DNA of 64,000 bases from Penium margaritaceum (GCA_023375785.1 SZWC01000092.1:318559-382558); one strand, 5' to 3'; positions 34,287 to 47,770 are shown, counted from the first letter of the stretch. The notes: generated from the sequence alone by a model not told the origin. Numbers and translations: made by a program.

Positions 34287-35024
34287 TGTTGGAAAAGGAG
34301 CCATCTGGCTCAGTTTCAGGTCCAGAAGAGCAAGTTCCAGGAAAGGACCAGATGCCTACTTCGATCGTCAATCCAACTTCAACATTGGAAAGATCAGGTG
34401 ACAAAATGTCTATGGTCCAAGTTTGAGGTCGATCCCACAGGCAGATTGGGAGATATGAATTTTCGAAGTTTTTGGGGTCATCGACTACCGATATCCGGGT
34501 GACCATGGGCGATGGCTCCATGCCTTAGCCTGAGAAAAGAAAAATGCAAAAGGTCGAGGGTCAAGACCTGATGGGAGAAATGTCCAAAAAGGTCCTTGGT
34601 CTTAGGATTGCCTCTTCAGAGTGTGCTGACTAGGATAAAGGTACCTTTCCTTACTTTTTAGGTGAGGTGAGATCCTTGTGTGCTAGCCATGGACACATGG
34701 TGATTCTCCATGGGATTGTGGGTTATGTGACCACTAGGAGTGTGCCATGAGAGTATTTTCTAGCTCTCTAGGTCGTGTGTGAGTGGTCAACTTGATTGCT
34801 AGGCTGATTTCCTCCCTTGTGTCAGATTATGGACTCTAGTGTGTAAGCCTTAGCCTCCATGGCTAAGTGGTGTGGCTTTTGAGAGGGCTGACTTTCCCAA
34901 GCTCTAGCTCTATATGTACTCCATCATTTTGAGTGATTGAACAACCATTCTTCAGCACAAGTGATGCCCTTCCAATCACACATGCTCGCTGCTCCATATC
35001 TCCCTCTCTCCTTCAGATTCAACA
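34287..35024 (+). mobile_element. 5' LTR of Copia-I element K
   Basis: 738 bp, TGTTGGAAAAGGAGCC to GATTCAACA. A primer site with two mismatches (TTTGGCATGAGAGCC) follows. It differs at many sites from the other LTR of K (40,260-40,995), so K is old. Confidence 0.9.
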
Positions 35025-35665
35025 TTTGGCATGAGAGCCAAGTTCTGCCACTTTAAGCCAGCACAGGCCGTCACTTTAAGAATGACAGGTTGGGGTCATA
35101 CCTTCACCCGATTTTAGGACCAACTACTAGATCTTCAAGTTCAACAGACAAGATTTCCAACGAGCCCAAGATGGAGAATTTCCTACAATTGGATTGAGAG
35201 TTATGCTCAAAACGAAGTTTGCCAATGCTACACTCTTCTCTATGAGTAAGACTGTCGCCTTGTGATGACCATAACTCGTTTCTTTATCAAACTTAAAACG
35301 TGTCACATTCGAATTGTATTATTTCCAAAGCTTTCAATTTGTGCAAAACTATTTACATTCCATCCATTCGTTTGCGAGAAACGCTGTTTACAAGCTGGCT
35401 GGTCTGAGTTGGAGTAGGAGCAGATACATACCCTGTTTTCAAGAGGGCATATCTTATAAAATACCCTGTTGATGACCCTGCTTTATGGGTCGATTTGAAA
35501 GGTTTTGAGCTGCATTTTCTAGGGGTGGACTCCGTTTTTAAAAATTCGCAGTCTGCTGGCATCTACTGTCCATTTTCTGTCAGACAGATTTCTGGCAGAA
35601 GCAGCAGCAGAAGCACGGGTAGCGCCTCGATCCAAGGGCAGCGCTGAGCATCACCAAGGCTCAAA
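35025..35665 (+). other. Primer site and leader of Copia-I element K
   Basis: Primer site 35,025-35,039. The leader is about 626 bases. The stem-loop after the primer site (near 35,070) is weakened to CCGTCACT...AATGACAG. No coding sequence is seen. Confidence 0.82.
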
Positions 35666-38600
35666 ATGGCAGCAACTGGCGTTGTGACAACAGCCCAGCC
35701 TTTGGAGAGGCAGGAGCGATGCGCCAACTTCACGTTTTGGAAGATCCGTACCCGCCTCCTTTTGGACGAGAGGGGCTTGTGGAGGGTGGTGAGCGGCGAC
35801 GAGCCGGCTCCAGTTCCATATGCAAAAGGCATCACCGCAGCACAGGTGGAAGCGGAGAAGACTCCGCAAAAGGGTGGAGCTCATGGGGTTTCTTTTGCAG
35901 CTATACCAGTAGTGTATGAGGAGTGGAAGAAAAAGGACAGGTAGGCCTACAGGTTGCTTGTCAACACCATCTCCAACTCGCATCTTTACTACGTGAGTGA
36001 CAAGGCTACTGCAAAGGAGGGGTGGGATACGTTGTGGAAGAAGTATGAGAGCAAGGATCCTGCATTCCTCATGCTTTTGGAGGAAAAGATGACGGCACTA
36101 AAAATGCAGGGTGGTGAAGGGATGGAGGCGTATCTGAACAGGGCAAAGAAGCTGGCGAAGTAGTTGAGAGCGGCCGGCAACCCTATGGAAGAGACGCGTT
36201 TCATCCTTCTCTTACTGAGGGGACTCCCAACCAGCTACGACACGATGTGAGAGACGCTGGAGTGCCAGCCAACTCTCGACCTCAACTTCATCTACACACA
36301 CCTGGTGTAGGTGGAACTGCGTCACATTGGAGCAAAGCGCAATGGCGGCGGCAGCAGTGAAGCAGCTTTTGTGGCCACGAGATCACGCAACCAGCAGCAG
36401 CAGCAGTAGTCTGGGCAGCAGAAACGCTGAAAGAAAGGCAAATGCCACTACTGCCAGAAAGAGGGACACTATAAAAAGGAGTCTTTCAAGCTCAAGAGGG
36501 ACCAGAAGGAGCAGCAGCAGCAGTAGTCATCGCAATAGCAGCAGTAAAAGCAGCAAGAGCAGCAACAGCAGAAGTCACAACAGTGTCCGTAGCAGCAACA
36601 ACAGCAGCAAAACCAGGCTGGTGTGCCCCACTTTGGCAACATAAATGTGGCCAAGGAGGTGCGTGACCGTCTCTTCATGGCAAAGTCTGACATGTCGCAG
36701 GTGGAGAAGGCGGATCTCGGATGGTACAAGGACTCAGGATGTACCAAGAGCCTCACACATCACAAGGAGTAGTTTACGCAGCTGCTGTCCATCCCTCCCC
36801 GTCCTATCGCTTTGGATGATGATCAGGTGGTGTATGCTAAGGGGATTGGGATTGTGGAGATGTGGTTGGAGACCCCATGTGGCATTGAAGGGGAGTGTTC
36901 CATGGCATGCTGTATGTACCTGATGCTGCATTCAACCTCCTCTCACTCTCCTCTCTTACAAACACAGTCTGCGCGTCGTCTTCGATGATGACCATGGCTA
37001 CATCCTCAACAAGGATACGGGAGAGGAGTTGGCCAGGTCGGTGAAGGAGGGCGACATGTACCACCTGCTGGGGGCAACCAAGATCCTGCGTGAGCAGAGT
37101 CTTGCAGTAGTGGTGCAGGCAACAGATGGCAAGATCTGGCATGCGCGCTACGGCTACATCGGCATGCGCGCCTTGCAGCAGCTTCAAGAAAAGCAGATGG
37201 TGCGTGACCTGTCTACCATCTCTAACTTTGAGCAGCAGTTGTACATCGTCTGTTTGGAGGGGAAGCAGCATCGGGAGGCATTATCTGGAGCACGGGAGCG
37301 TGCAAAGGAGGTGTTGGAGCTAGTCCACACGGACTTGTACGGACCGATGCAGACCCAGAGCTTTGGAGGCTCTAGGTATTTCCTGACCTTCATTTATGAT
37401 TTCAGTTGTTACACTGCTGTGTACTTCCTTCCTTCCAAGCACCAGTGCTTTGACAAAATCAAGGAGTTCAAGGCCATGGTGGAGAACCAGACTGGCAAGA
37501 AGATCAAGGCGCTACGCAGCGATCGCGGAAGAGAGTATCTAAACAAGGAGTTCCAAGACTACCTCGCGGCAGCTGGCATCAAGGCGCAGCGTACCGCGCC
37601 GTACTCGCCGNTTGTACATCGTCTGTTTGGAGGGGAAGCAGCATCGGGAGGCATTATCTGGAGCACGGGAGCGTGCAAAGGAGGTGTTGGAGCTAGTCCA
37701 CACGGACTTGTACGGACCGATGCAGACCCAGAGCTTTGGAGGCTCTAGGTATTTCCTGACCTTCATTTATGATTTCAGTTGTTACACTGCTGTGTACTTC
37801 CTTCCTTCCAAGCACCAGTGCTTTGACAAAATCAAGGAGTTCAAGGCCATGGTGGAGAACCAGACTGGCAAGAAGATCAAGGCGCTACGCAGCGATCGCG
37901 GAAGAGAGTATCTAAACAAGGAGTTCCAAGACTACCTCGCGGCAGCTGGCATCAAGGCGCAGCGTACCGCGCCGTACTCGCCGCAGCAAAATGGTATAGC
38001 AGAACGCGCCAACGGTACCATTGTGGAGTCGGCGTCCTCCATGCTACACGCGGCTCGGCTGACCTACGACTTCTGGGCTGAAGTCGTGAGCACTGCGGTC
38101 TACATCAAGAACCGCGGTCAAACTAAGGCGCTGGAGCAAATGACGCCGTACGAGGCGTGGTTCGGCAAGAAACCGAGCGTGGGTCATCTCCGAGCATTTG
38201 GCAGCTTGTTGCACATGCACGTGCCCAAGGAGAAGTGGCAGAAATGGGACGCAAAGAGTGCGCAGATGCTGATGATTGGCTACGACGTGGCAAGCAAGGC
38301 CTATCCCCTCTACGAGAGGGATAAAGGCCACGTCATAAACTCTAGGGATGTCGTCTTCAACGAGAGCAACGTCATCGGCACCAACATTGTCTGTGAAGAG
38401 GCAGCAGAACCAGCAACTGACGAGATAGTGGGAGCTGAAATCCTTCCTGATCCAGTCTTTCCCGATCCTTCCTCTACTGTGACAGTGGGAGAATCACTCT
38501 ACTCTCCCATGTCTGATGCAGCAGATACAACAACCTCATCAGCAGAAGCAGAGGAGGGAGATGTAGTACCACCAGTAGCAGCAGTTATGCCAGCAGCACC

Positions 38601-40240
38601 GTGCCAGCTGCATGCTAATGCTTTAGCACCAGGTTGCAGGTACCCTCTTAGGGTGTATTACAAGCCTGGTGAGCGCGACCATTTCTGGATACGACGGAAA
38701 CCAGAACAGATGAACGTCGCACTTGCAGTAGATTCAGATGAGCCAAAGTCATACAAGGAGGCCATGGCTACACCGAATGCCGCAGATTATGCGCAAGCCG
38801 TGCAGCAGGAGATACAGTCGTAGCAGGACAATGGCACGTTGGAGCTGACTGAACGTCCTCCTGGATGTAAGGTGATCAAGTGCAAGTGGGTATTCAAGAA
38901 GAAGTGGGGAGCAGATGGTAACCTTGAAAAGTACAAGGCGAGGCTGGTCGGCAAGGGCTACTCGCAGTAGGAGGACATCGACTAGACATAAACTTTTGCC
39001 CTTCTTGCAATGTTTGCCTTTGTATGCACGCTCCTCTCTTTTGCAGCAGCTAAGGACTTCGAGGTTCACAACATGGATGTCAAGACGGCATTCTTGAATG
39101 GTGATTTGGAAGAGGAGATGAACATGGAGCAACCAGAGGGGTTCGTCATAGATGGCCAAGAGTACCTGGTTTGCAAGTTGCAGAAGTCGCTGTACGGCAT
39201 CAAGCAAGCGTCACGTGCTTGGAACTAGAAGTTGGATGCGGCGTTGCAGTGCATGGGCTTTGAGCACAATGAGTATGACTATAGCGTTTATCGCTGGCAC
39301 CTGGTCATGAGGTGCTCATCATCATCGTCTATGTGGATGACATGCTCCTCCTTTCCAACAGCATGTCTGCAATGCAAGAGTTCAAGCACGCAATGCAGGA
39401 GCGCTTCCAGATGTCAGATCTCGGGGAGGCATCATACTTCATCAGTATCTAGATCACGCGTGACCGCAAATCACGCTCTCTCTCGCTGCAGCTGAGGCAA
39501 AACCCATCGGCACGCCATTGGAGACGCGCGAGTACCTCGTGAGCTTCAATGGAGAAGCAAATGCATATGAGCGGTAGAAGTACCTGAGCGCCGTCGGCAG
39601 CCTCATGTACCTGATGGTGGCAATCAAACCAGACCTTGCACAGGCTGTTAGCACTGTGAGCCAGCACATGGGAAACCCCGGACCTGATCACCGAAAGGCA
39701 GTGAAGTGGATCTTCCGCTACCTTGTGGGAACCATCAACATTGGCATCACCTACAAAGGCAACGACAAGAGCATCATCGGCTACACAGATGCACATTGGG
39801 CTTCAAATCCAGAGGACCGTAAATCCATCTCTGGACATGTGTTCCTCATGAATGGTGGGGCCATCAGCTGGTGCAGCAAGCGGCAGGTGGTCGTAGCCAC
39901 CTCAACCACGGAAGCAGAGTACGTCTCTCTCAGCTTTCGAGCCAAGGAAGCATTTTGGCTTCTACCTCTCATGGCAGAGATGAATGGGAGTACTGCAGTT
40001 CCAGTTCTTGTGTGCATCAACAACCAGAGCGCAATCGCACTCGCCAAGAATCCTGAGCACCATGCACACACCAAGCACATTGACATCGCATATCATTTCA
40101 TCAGGCATATGGTGCAAGAGGATGCTATCAAGTTGGAGTTTACTCCAACCATCAAGCAGGTCGCTGATTTTTGCACCAAGCAAGTGACGCGTGAGAAGCA
40201 GGACTTCTGCATGAAAATATGTGGACTCAGTCCACTCTGA
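35666..40240 (+). pseudogene. Copia-I element K: gag-pol polyprotein (broken, with assembly gap)
   Basis: Gag starts at ATG 35,666 (MAATGVVTTAQ) and keeps CANFTFWKIRTRLLLDERGL. The knuckle is CHYCQKEGHYKK near 36,440, followed by a Gln-rich tract with TAG/TAA codons (36,500-36,610). Protease is KDSGCTKS near 36,733. Integrase keeps all three acidic positions: HTDLYGPM, RSDRGREYLN and NGIAERANGT. RT shows HNMDVKTAFLNGDLEEE and a YVDD box near 39,331. RNase H ends at TGA 40,238-40,240. In-frame stops include TAG at Gln (35,942; 38,821; 38,968; 39,226; 39,451; 39,573), TAA at Glu (38,988) and TGA at Arg (36,246). The gap at 37,611 repeats 372 bases. Confidence 0.92.
37239..37983 (+). repeat. Exact duplication around the single-N gap at 37,611
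   Basis: 37,239-37,610 is repeated as 37,612-37,983, with no difference that I could see. The repeat lies inside the integrase of element K. This is best explained as two overlapping contig ends left unmerged; removing one copy restores the normal spacing of integrase motifs. Confidence 0.92.
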
Positions 40241-40244
40241 CTGC

Positions 40245-40995
40245 GGCAAAGTGGGAGATTGTTGGAAAAGGAGCCATCTGGCTCTGTTTCATGTCCACAG
40301 GAGCAAGTTCCAGAAGAGTACCAGATGCCTACTCCGATTGTCAATCCAACTTTAGCATTTAAAATATCAGATGGCAAAATGTCTACGGTCCAAGTTTGAG
40401 GTTGATCCAACGGTCGGATTGGGAGATATGAACTCCGGGTTTTCGGGCTCTTCGACTGCCGATATCCGGGTGACCATGGGCGATGGCTCCATGCCTTAGC
40501 CTGAGAAAAGAAAAAGGCAAGAGGTCCAGGCTCAAGACATGATGGGAGAAATATCCAAAAAGGTCATTGGTCTTAGGATTGCCTTGTCAAAGTTTGCTGA
40601 CTTGGATAAAGGTACCTTTCCTTACTTTTTAGGTGAGGTGAGATCCTTGTGTGCTAGCCATGAACACATGGCAATTCTCCATGGGATTGTGGATTATGTG
40701 ACCACTAGGAGTGTGCCATGAGAGTATTTTCTAGCTCTCTAGGTCGTGTTTGAGTGGTGAGCCTGATTGCAGGGCTGATTTCCTCCCTTGTGTGAGATTA
40801 TGGACTCTAGTCTGTGAGCCTTAGCCTCCATGGCTAAGTGGTGTGGCTTGTGAGAGGGCTGACTTGCCCAAGCTCTTGTTGTATATGTACTCCATCATTT
40901 TGAGTGATTCAACAACCATTATTCAGCACAACTGATGCCCTTCCAATCACATATGCTCGCTGCTCCAAGGCTCCCTCTCTCCTCCAGATCCAACA
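40245..40995 (+). mobile_element. LTR-I shared by elements K and L, with polypurine tract
   Basis: GGCAAAGTGGGAGAT (from 40,245) is followed by a 736-bp LTR, TGTTGG at 40,260 to CCAACA at 40,995. CTTGGTATCAGAGCC comes directly after. It is both 3' LTR of K and 5' LTR of L, giving LTR-K-LTR-L. Confidence 0.9.
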
Positions 40996-41642
40996 CTTGG
41001 TATCAGAGCCATGTTCTGCCACTTTCAGTAAGCACAGGTTGTCACTTTCAGAGTGACAGGTTGGGGTAAACCCTTCACCAAATTTGACTATTGATCACTT
41101 GATCTTCATGTTGAAGAGACAAGCTTTCCAACGAGTCCAAAATCACGAAGATCCAATAGTCGAATAGAGACTTATGCTCAAAACAAGGTCGGCCAGAGCT
41201 ACACTCTTCTCTCTGAGTAAGACTGTCGCCTTGTGATGACCGTAACTCTCTCGTTTCTTTGTCAAATTTGAAAAATAGTACATAGGAATTGAATTGTCTT
41301 TCCTAGGCTTTCCATTGGTGAAAAAATATTTGCATTCCATTGGTACGTTTGGGAGAAACGCCGTTTACAAGCTGGCTGATGTGAGCAGGAGTAGGAGTAG
41401 AAGCATACCATGTTTTCAAAAAGACACATCTCTGATAATCCCCAGTTGATGATCCTCTTTTATGGTTTGATCTGATAGGTTTTGAGCTGAATTTACCAGT
41501 GTTGGGCTTAGTTTCTCAAAACCCCCAGTTTGCTGGCCTCTACACACCATTTTCTGTCAGACAGATTTCTGGGTGAAGCAGCAACAGAAGCAGGGGTAGC
41601 GCCGCTACTCAAGGGCAGCGCTGAGCATCACCAAGGCTCAAA
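40996..41642 (+). other. Primer site and leader of Copia-I element L
   Basis: Intact primer site CTTGGTATCAGAGCC (40,996-41,010). The leader stem-loop has TTGTCACT...AGTGACAG, where a C-G pair of other copies is replaced by T-A with pairing kept (near 41,045). No gene is seen before gag at 41,643. Confidence 0.85.
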
Positions 41643-44600
41643 ATGGTAGCAGCAGGCGTGGTAATAGCAGCCCAGCCGTACCCGCCTCAGGCAGGCCTAC
41701 AGGTTGCTTGTCAACACCATCTCCAACTCGCATCTTTACTACGTGAGTGACAAGGCTACTGCAAAAGAGGGGTGGGACACGTTGTGGAAGAAGTATAAGA
41801 GCAAGGATCCTGCATTCCTTATGCTTTTGGAGGAGAAGATGATGCCGTTGAAAATGCAGGGTGGCAAAGGGATGGAAGCGTACTTGGACAGGGCAAAGGA
41901 GCTGGCGAAGCAGCTCTAAGCGGCCGGCAATCTTGTAGAAGACAAGCGCTTCATCCTCCTCTTAGTGGGGGACTCCCAACGAGCTATAATACGGTGCGAG
42001 AGACGTTGGAGTGCCTACCGACTCTCGACCTTGACTTCATTTGCACGCACCTGGTGCAAGTGGAAGTGCGTCGCAATGCAGCAAAGCGCAATGGCAGCAG
42101 CAGCAGCAGTGAAGCACCTTTCATGGCCATGGGCTCACGCAACCAGCAGGAGTAGTAGTCCGGGCAGCAGGGAGGCAAGAAGAAGGGCAAGTGCCCAAAT
42201 CACCAAAAGGAGGGGCAGTACAAGAAAGAGTGCTTCAAGTTCAAGAGGGACCAGAAGGAGCAGCAGCAGTAGCAGCAAAAGCAGCAATCTCCGCATCAAA
42301 AGCAGCAGCAGTCACAACAACGTCAGCAACAGCAGCAACAACAGCAGAACCAGACCGGCGTGCGTCATTTTTGCAACATGAACGTCGCCGAGGAGGTGCG
42401 CGACCGCCTCTTCATGGTGAAGTCTGACATGTCGAAGAAGGAAAAGGTGAATCTGGACTGGTACAAGGACTCGGGGTATACGAAGAGTCTCACGCACCAC
42501 AAGGAGTGGTTTATGCAGCTGCTCTCCATTCCTCCCCGTCCGATTGCTTTGGGTGATGATCGGGTGGTATATGCTGAGGGGATTGGGATTGTAGAGATGT
42601 GCTTAGAGACCCCGCGTGGTATTGAAGTGGGAGTGTTCTATGGCGTGCTATATGTGCCTGATGCTGCGTTCAACCTTCTCTCAGTGTCCTCTCTAACCAA
42701 CTCAGGATTACGCGTCGTCTTTGACGATGATTATGCCTAAATCCTCGACAAGGAAACAGGAGAGGAGTTGGCCAGGTCAGTGAAAGAAGGAAATATGTAC
42801 CGCCTGCTGGGGTCGACCAAGATCCCGCGCGAGCAGAGCCTTGCAGTAGTGGTGTAGATCGGCGAAATCTGATGGAAAAATCTGGCATGCGCGCTACGAC
42901 CACATCGGCAAGCGCGCCTTACAGCAACTTCAAACAATGTAGATGGTGCGTGACTTGCCGACCATCTCTAACTCAGAGCAGCAGTTGTGCATCGGCTGTT
43001 TGGAGGGGAAGCAGCATCGCGAGGCGTTCTCTGGAGCAGGAGAGCGCGCGAAGGAGGTGCTAAAGCTGGTCCACACAGACTTGTGTGGCGGGATGCAGAC
43101 CCAGAGCTTTAGAGGCTCTAGGTATTTCTTCACCCCTATTGATGATTTCAGTTGTTACATTGCTGTGTAATTCCTTTTCTCCAAGGACCAGTGCTTTAAC
43201 AGGGTCAAGGAGATCAAGGCCATGGTGGAGAACCAGACAAGCAAGAAAATCAAGGCGTTGCGCAGCGAGCGCGGTGGAGAATACCTGAGCAAGGAGTTCC
43301 AAGACTACCTCGCAGCAGCAGGCATCAAGGCAAAGCGTGCCGCGCCATACTCGTCGCAGCAGAACGGCGTAGTAGAATGTGCCAATCGCACCATCGTTGA
43401 GTCGGTACGCTCCATGCTGCACGCAGCTCGGCTTACTTATTACTTTTGGGCAGAAGTAGTAAGCACTGCGGTGTACATCAAGAACCGGAGTCCAACTAAG
43501 GCCCTAGAGCATTTGACGCCGTACGAGTCGTGGTTCGGCAAGAAGCCAAGCATGGGTCATCTTCGCGCGTTTGGCAGCTTGGCGCACATGCACGTGCCAA
43601 AGAAGAAGCGGCAAAAGTGGGACACGAAGATCGCGCAGATGCTGATGATTGGCTACGACGTGGCAAGTAAGGCGTATCGCCTTTACGAGAGGGAAAGAGG
43701 CCACGTCATCATCTCCACGGATGTCGTCTTCAACGAGAGTAACGTCATTGGCACAAACATTGTTTGTGAAGAGATAGCAGAAGTAGTAGCTGACGAGGCA
43801 GTGGGAGCAAATATCCTTCCTGACCCAGCCTCTCCTGAACTTTCCCCTGCTATGAAAGTGGGAGAACCAGTCTACTCTCCCATGTGTGATTTAGCAGATA
43901 TAGCGGCCTCATCGGTAGAAGCAAAGGAAGAAGATATACCACCATTAGCAGAATCAGTGGTGCCAGTAGCACCGCGCCAGCCACCTGCTAACGCTCCAGC
44001 ACCAGGTCGAAGGTACCCTCTCAGGGTGCGTTACAAGCCTGGTGAGCGCGTGCATTTCTGGATACTTCAAAATCCATACCAGATGAACGTCGCAGTTGAA
44101 GTAGAGTCCGATGAGCCGGCGTCGTACAAGAAGGGTATAGCTGGACCAGATGCAGCAGATTGCGCGCAAGATGTGCAGCAGGAGATACAGTCATAGCTCG
44201 ACAACGGCACGTGAGAGCTGACAAAGCGTCCGCGTGGACGCAAGGTGATAAAGTGTAAGTGGGTACTCAAGAAGAAGCAGGAAGCAGATGCCAACCTGGA
44301 AAAGTACAAGGCAAGGCAGGTCGCCAAGGGCTACTTGCAGGAGGAAGGCGTCGACTACACAAAAACCTTTACCCCTCTTGCAAATTTTGCCTCCGTGCGT
44401 ACGCTGCTTTCCTATGTAGTAGCAGAGGACTTTGAGGTCCACCACATGGACGTCAAGACGGCGTTCCTGAACGGTGACCAGGAGGAGGAGATTTACATTG
44501 AGTAGCCGGAGGGATTCGTCATAGATGGCCAGGAGCACCTGGTTTGCAAGCTACAGAGGTCGTTGTACGGCCTCAAGTAAGCGTCGCGTGCTTGGAACCA

Positions 44601-45277
44601 GAATTTGGATGCGGCATTGCAGTGCATGGGGTTTGAGCGTAGTGAGTGTGACTATAGCGTCTATTGCTTACAGCATGTTCATGAGGTGCTCATCATCATC
44701 GTCTATGTGGATGACATGCTCCTCCTCTCCAATAGCATGCTTGCACTGTCGTAGTTCAAGGAGGCCATGCAGGAGCGCTTCCAGATGTCTGATCTCAGGG
44801 AGGCATCATACTTCCTCGGTATCCGGAACAAGCGTGACCGCAAATCACGCTCTCTCTCTCACTACAGCAGAGCCGCTATATCAAGGATGTCTTGCAGCGG
44901 TTCGGCATGGCAGAGGCAAAACCCATCGGCACGCCGCTGGAGACGCAGTAGTACCTCGTGAGCTTCAATGGAGAAGCAAATGCAGCTGAGCGGCAGAAGT
45001 ACCAGAGCGCCCTCGGCAGCCTCATGTACCTGATGGTAGCAACCAGGCCGGACCTTGCATAGGCAGTTACCGCTGTGAGCCAGCACATGGCAAACCCCAG
45101 ACCTGAGCACCAGAAGGTAGTGAAGTGGATCTTCCGCTACCTTACTGGAACCATCAACATCGGCATCACCTACAACGACAACGACAACAGCATCATCGGC
45201 TACACAGACGCAGATTGGGCTTCAAACCCTGAGGACCGCAAGTCCATCTCTAGGAATGTGTTCCTCATGATGGTGGA
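41643..45277 (+). pseudogene. Copia-I element L: gag-pol, 3' truncated (broken)
   Basis: Gag starts at ATG 41,643 but lacks most of its N-terminal half; sequence jumps from AAQP to the AYRLLVNT region. The Gln-rich tract has TAGs. Protease is KDSGYTKS near 42,470. Integrase: HTDLCGGM keeps the first Asp; the second position reads RSERGGEY (Asp to Glu, 43,264-43,270); the third keeps Glu (NGVVECANRT). The long frame 43,222-44,196 covers integrase and linker. RT has YVDD near 44,704, and RNase H breaks off after VFLM at about 45,277, where antisense LTR-I begins. In-frame stops: TAG for Gln (44,194; 44,503; 44,944; 45,060), TAA for Gln (44,578), TGA for Trp (44,211). Confidence 0.9.
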
Positions 45278-45830
45278 CTAGAGTCCATAATGTCACACAA
45301 GGGAGGAAATCAGCCAAGTAATCAGGCTGACCACTCACATATGACCTAGAGAGCTAGAAAATGCTCTCATGGCACACTCCTAGCGGTCACATAACCCAAA
45401 ATCTCATGGAGAGTCTCCACGTGTCCATGGCTAGCACACAAGGATCTCATCTCACCTAAAAAGTAAGGACATGTACCTTTTTCCTAGTCAATACACTCGA
45501 ACAGGGCAACCCAAGAATCTAGGACCTTTTTGGATATTTCTCCCATCAGGTCTTGACCCTGGACCTCTCGCCTTTTCCTTTTCTCAAGCTAAGGCATGGA
45601 GCCATCACCCATGGTCTCCCAGATATCGGGAGTTGATGAGCACAGAAAACTCAAAAATTCATTTATCCCAATCCGACCGTTGGATTGGCCACAAACTTGG
45701 ACCGTAGACATATTGCCACCTGATCTTTCCAATGTAGAAGTTGAATTGATGACCAGAGGAAGGATCTAGTACTTTCTTGGAACTTGCTCCTGTGGACGTG
45801 AACCTGAGCCGAATGGCTCCTTTTCCAACA
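45278..45830 (-). mobile_element. Antisense LTR-I, truncated, inside element M
   Basis: From CTAGAGTCCATAATG to CTCCTTTTCCAACA, about 553 bp of LTR-I in reverse. Its intact end (45,830) abuts Copia-II pol with no polypurine tract, so it marks an insertion into M. The other end is cut at the joint with L. Confidence 0.83.
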
Positions 45831-47770
45831 AAAGTCATTGCTGAGAGAGCGAAATGGACCGGACTCAGCTGGTCATGCTTGGCTCAGGGAGAACTTGTGA
45901 CCGTAATGGAGGCAATGAACATGCCAGATGCGGCCAAGTGATGGGAGGTAGTGGATAGCAAAATTGTATCCATTGAAGAGAATGGAACATGGGCAGGCCC
46001 CTAAACGCGGATGTGGTGGGGTCAAAGTGGGTACGCCGGAAAAAATCCAAGTGGGATGGCACTAACGACAAGTAAAAATCAAGAGTTGTGGCGAATGGGT
46101 TTGCCCAATGTGCAGGCTTGGAGAACAAGGAGACCTTCGTGCCTCTCATCACCTTTGCCTCCATCAGATCCATGCTGGGAATTGCTATTGCAAAAGATCT
46201 GGAAGTCCACCAGATGGATGTCAAGACAGCTTTCCTCTACGGGAAGCTAGACAACGAAGTACGGATGGAAGTGTTCGAGGGAGGGAAAGGTCCAAATAGC
46301 AAGGTTTTCAAACTGGTCAAAGTACTCTAGTAGCTGAAACAGGCTCCGAGGATGTGGTACAAGGAGATGTACGGCTTCATGCTCGGCCTCACCTTCACGC
46401 ACTGCCAAAATGACCCTAGTGTCTATGTGCGGGAGGATGAGCAAGGCTTGATGCTGGTTGCACTGTACGTGGATGACTTGATCATCTGCTTGTCATCAGT
46501 CAAGCTGTTGAACAAGCTAAAGACAGATCTTAGCAACAAGTAGAAGATGAAAGACATGGGTCTGCTTGAGTTCTATCTCGGGATAGCCGTCCACCGCGAT
46601 AGAGCAACAGGCACCATTGAGCTGACCAGAACAAGTGTATCATGGACATCCTCAAGCGCTATAACATTGAGGACTGCAAGCCCATCAGCAAACCCATGAC
46701 AACGGACATCAAACTCTCCTCCTCCATGAGTTCTAGCACAGAAGCAGAACGTTGTGAGATGGAGAACATTCCCTACCAGTCTGCAATTTGCAGCCTCATG
46801 TATGCCATGGTAGGAACACGCCCTGACATTTTTTATACTATGGGACAAGTGAGCAGGTTTGTGGCCAATCCAGGGCCACAGCACTGGCAAGCAGTCAAGC
46901 GCATCATGCGCTATCTACAAAAGACAAGACACATGGAACTCTAGTTTGGAGGCCAAGAAGGTTCTGACACTCTACGGCTGGTGTGATACATTGACCCCGA
47001 CTAGGGAGGAAGAATCAATGAGAGAAAATCGACCTCCGGCTTTGTGTACCTCTTAAATTGTGGTGTAGTCTCTTGGGCAAGCGGAAAACAAGACCGTGTC
47101 TCCCTCTCTATTGCTGAGACAGAGTGGATTGCTCTGTCAAAGGCATGCAAGGAAATAAAGTGGCTATGCAATTTGCTTGCTGAGATGAAAGTGCCATAAC
47201 CGGCGGCAACAGAGGTCCGCATCAAGATCAAGNAAGACAAGACACATGGAACTCTAGTTTGGAGGCCAAGAAGGTTCTGACACTCTACGGCTGGTGTGAT
47301 ACATTGACCCCGACTAGGGAGGAAGAATCAATGAGAGAAAATCGACCTCCGGCTTTGTGTACCTCTTAAATTGTGGTGTAGTCTCTTGGGCAAGCGGAAA
47401 ACAAGACCGTGTCTCCCTCTCTATTGCTGAGACAGAGTGGATTGCTCTGTCAAAGGCATGGAAGGAAACAAAGTAGCTATGCAATTTTCTTGCTGAGATG
47501 AAAGTGCCATAACCGGCGGCAACAGAGGTCCGCATCAAGATCAAGAGTGACATGAAAATGGCACAGGATGATGTCATCTCCCGGCGGACCAAGCACATCG
47601 ACATGAGGTACCACTACTCATACAACCTGGTCGCAAAGGAGATTGTGGACCTAGAATACGCGGAGAACAGGAAGATGCTCGCAGATTGCATAACAAAGTC
47701 CCTTGACAGCAAATTCCACATTACAGGTACTTGAGGCATTGGTATGGTCAACGTAGCAAATGAAGACTGA
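45831..47770 (+). pseudogene. Copia-II element M: RT and RNase H (broken, with assembly gap)
   Basis: Starts in the linker before RT (WTGLSWSCLAQGELVTVMEA). RT motifs are ITFASIRSMLGIAIAKDLEV, HQMDVKTAFLYGKLDNE and the catalytic YVDD at 46,466-46,477. Then come YQSAICSLMYAMVGTRPD and, after the gap, RNase H motifs RRTKHIDMRYHY to TGA 47,768-47,770. Breaks: TGA near 45,940; two consecutive TAG codons at the LYGLKQ motif (46,328-46,333); TAG near 46,540 and 46,943; TAA near 47,194; frameshifts around 46,620. The first half of the element is not in the window. Confidence 0.9.
46921..47545 (+). repeat. Near-identical duplication around the single-N gap at 47,233
   Basis: 46,921-47,232 recurs as 47,234-47,545, with about five differences (for example a TGG codon in the first copy is TAG in the second). 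This could be an unmerged overlap between two alleles or two element copies. Confidence 0.87.

Noticed and set aside
34282-41000. CTTGG as a target duplication around element K
   Set aside because: The right-hand CTTGG is the first part of the primer site of L, which always follows this LTR, so the match is coincidental.
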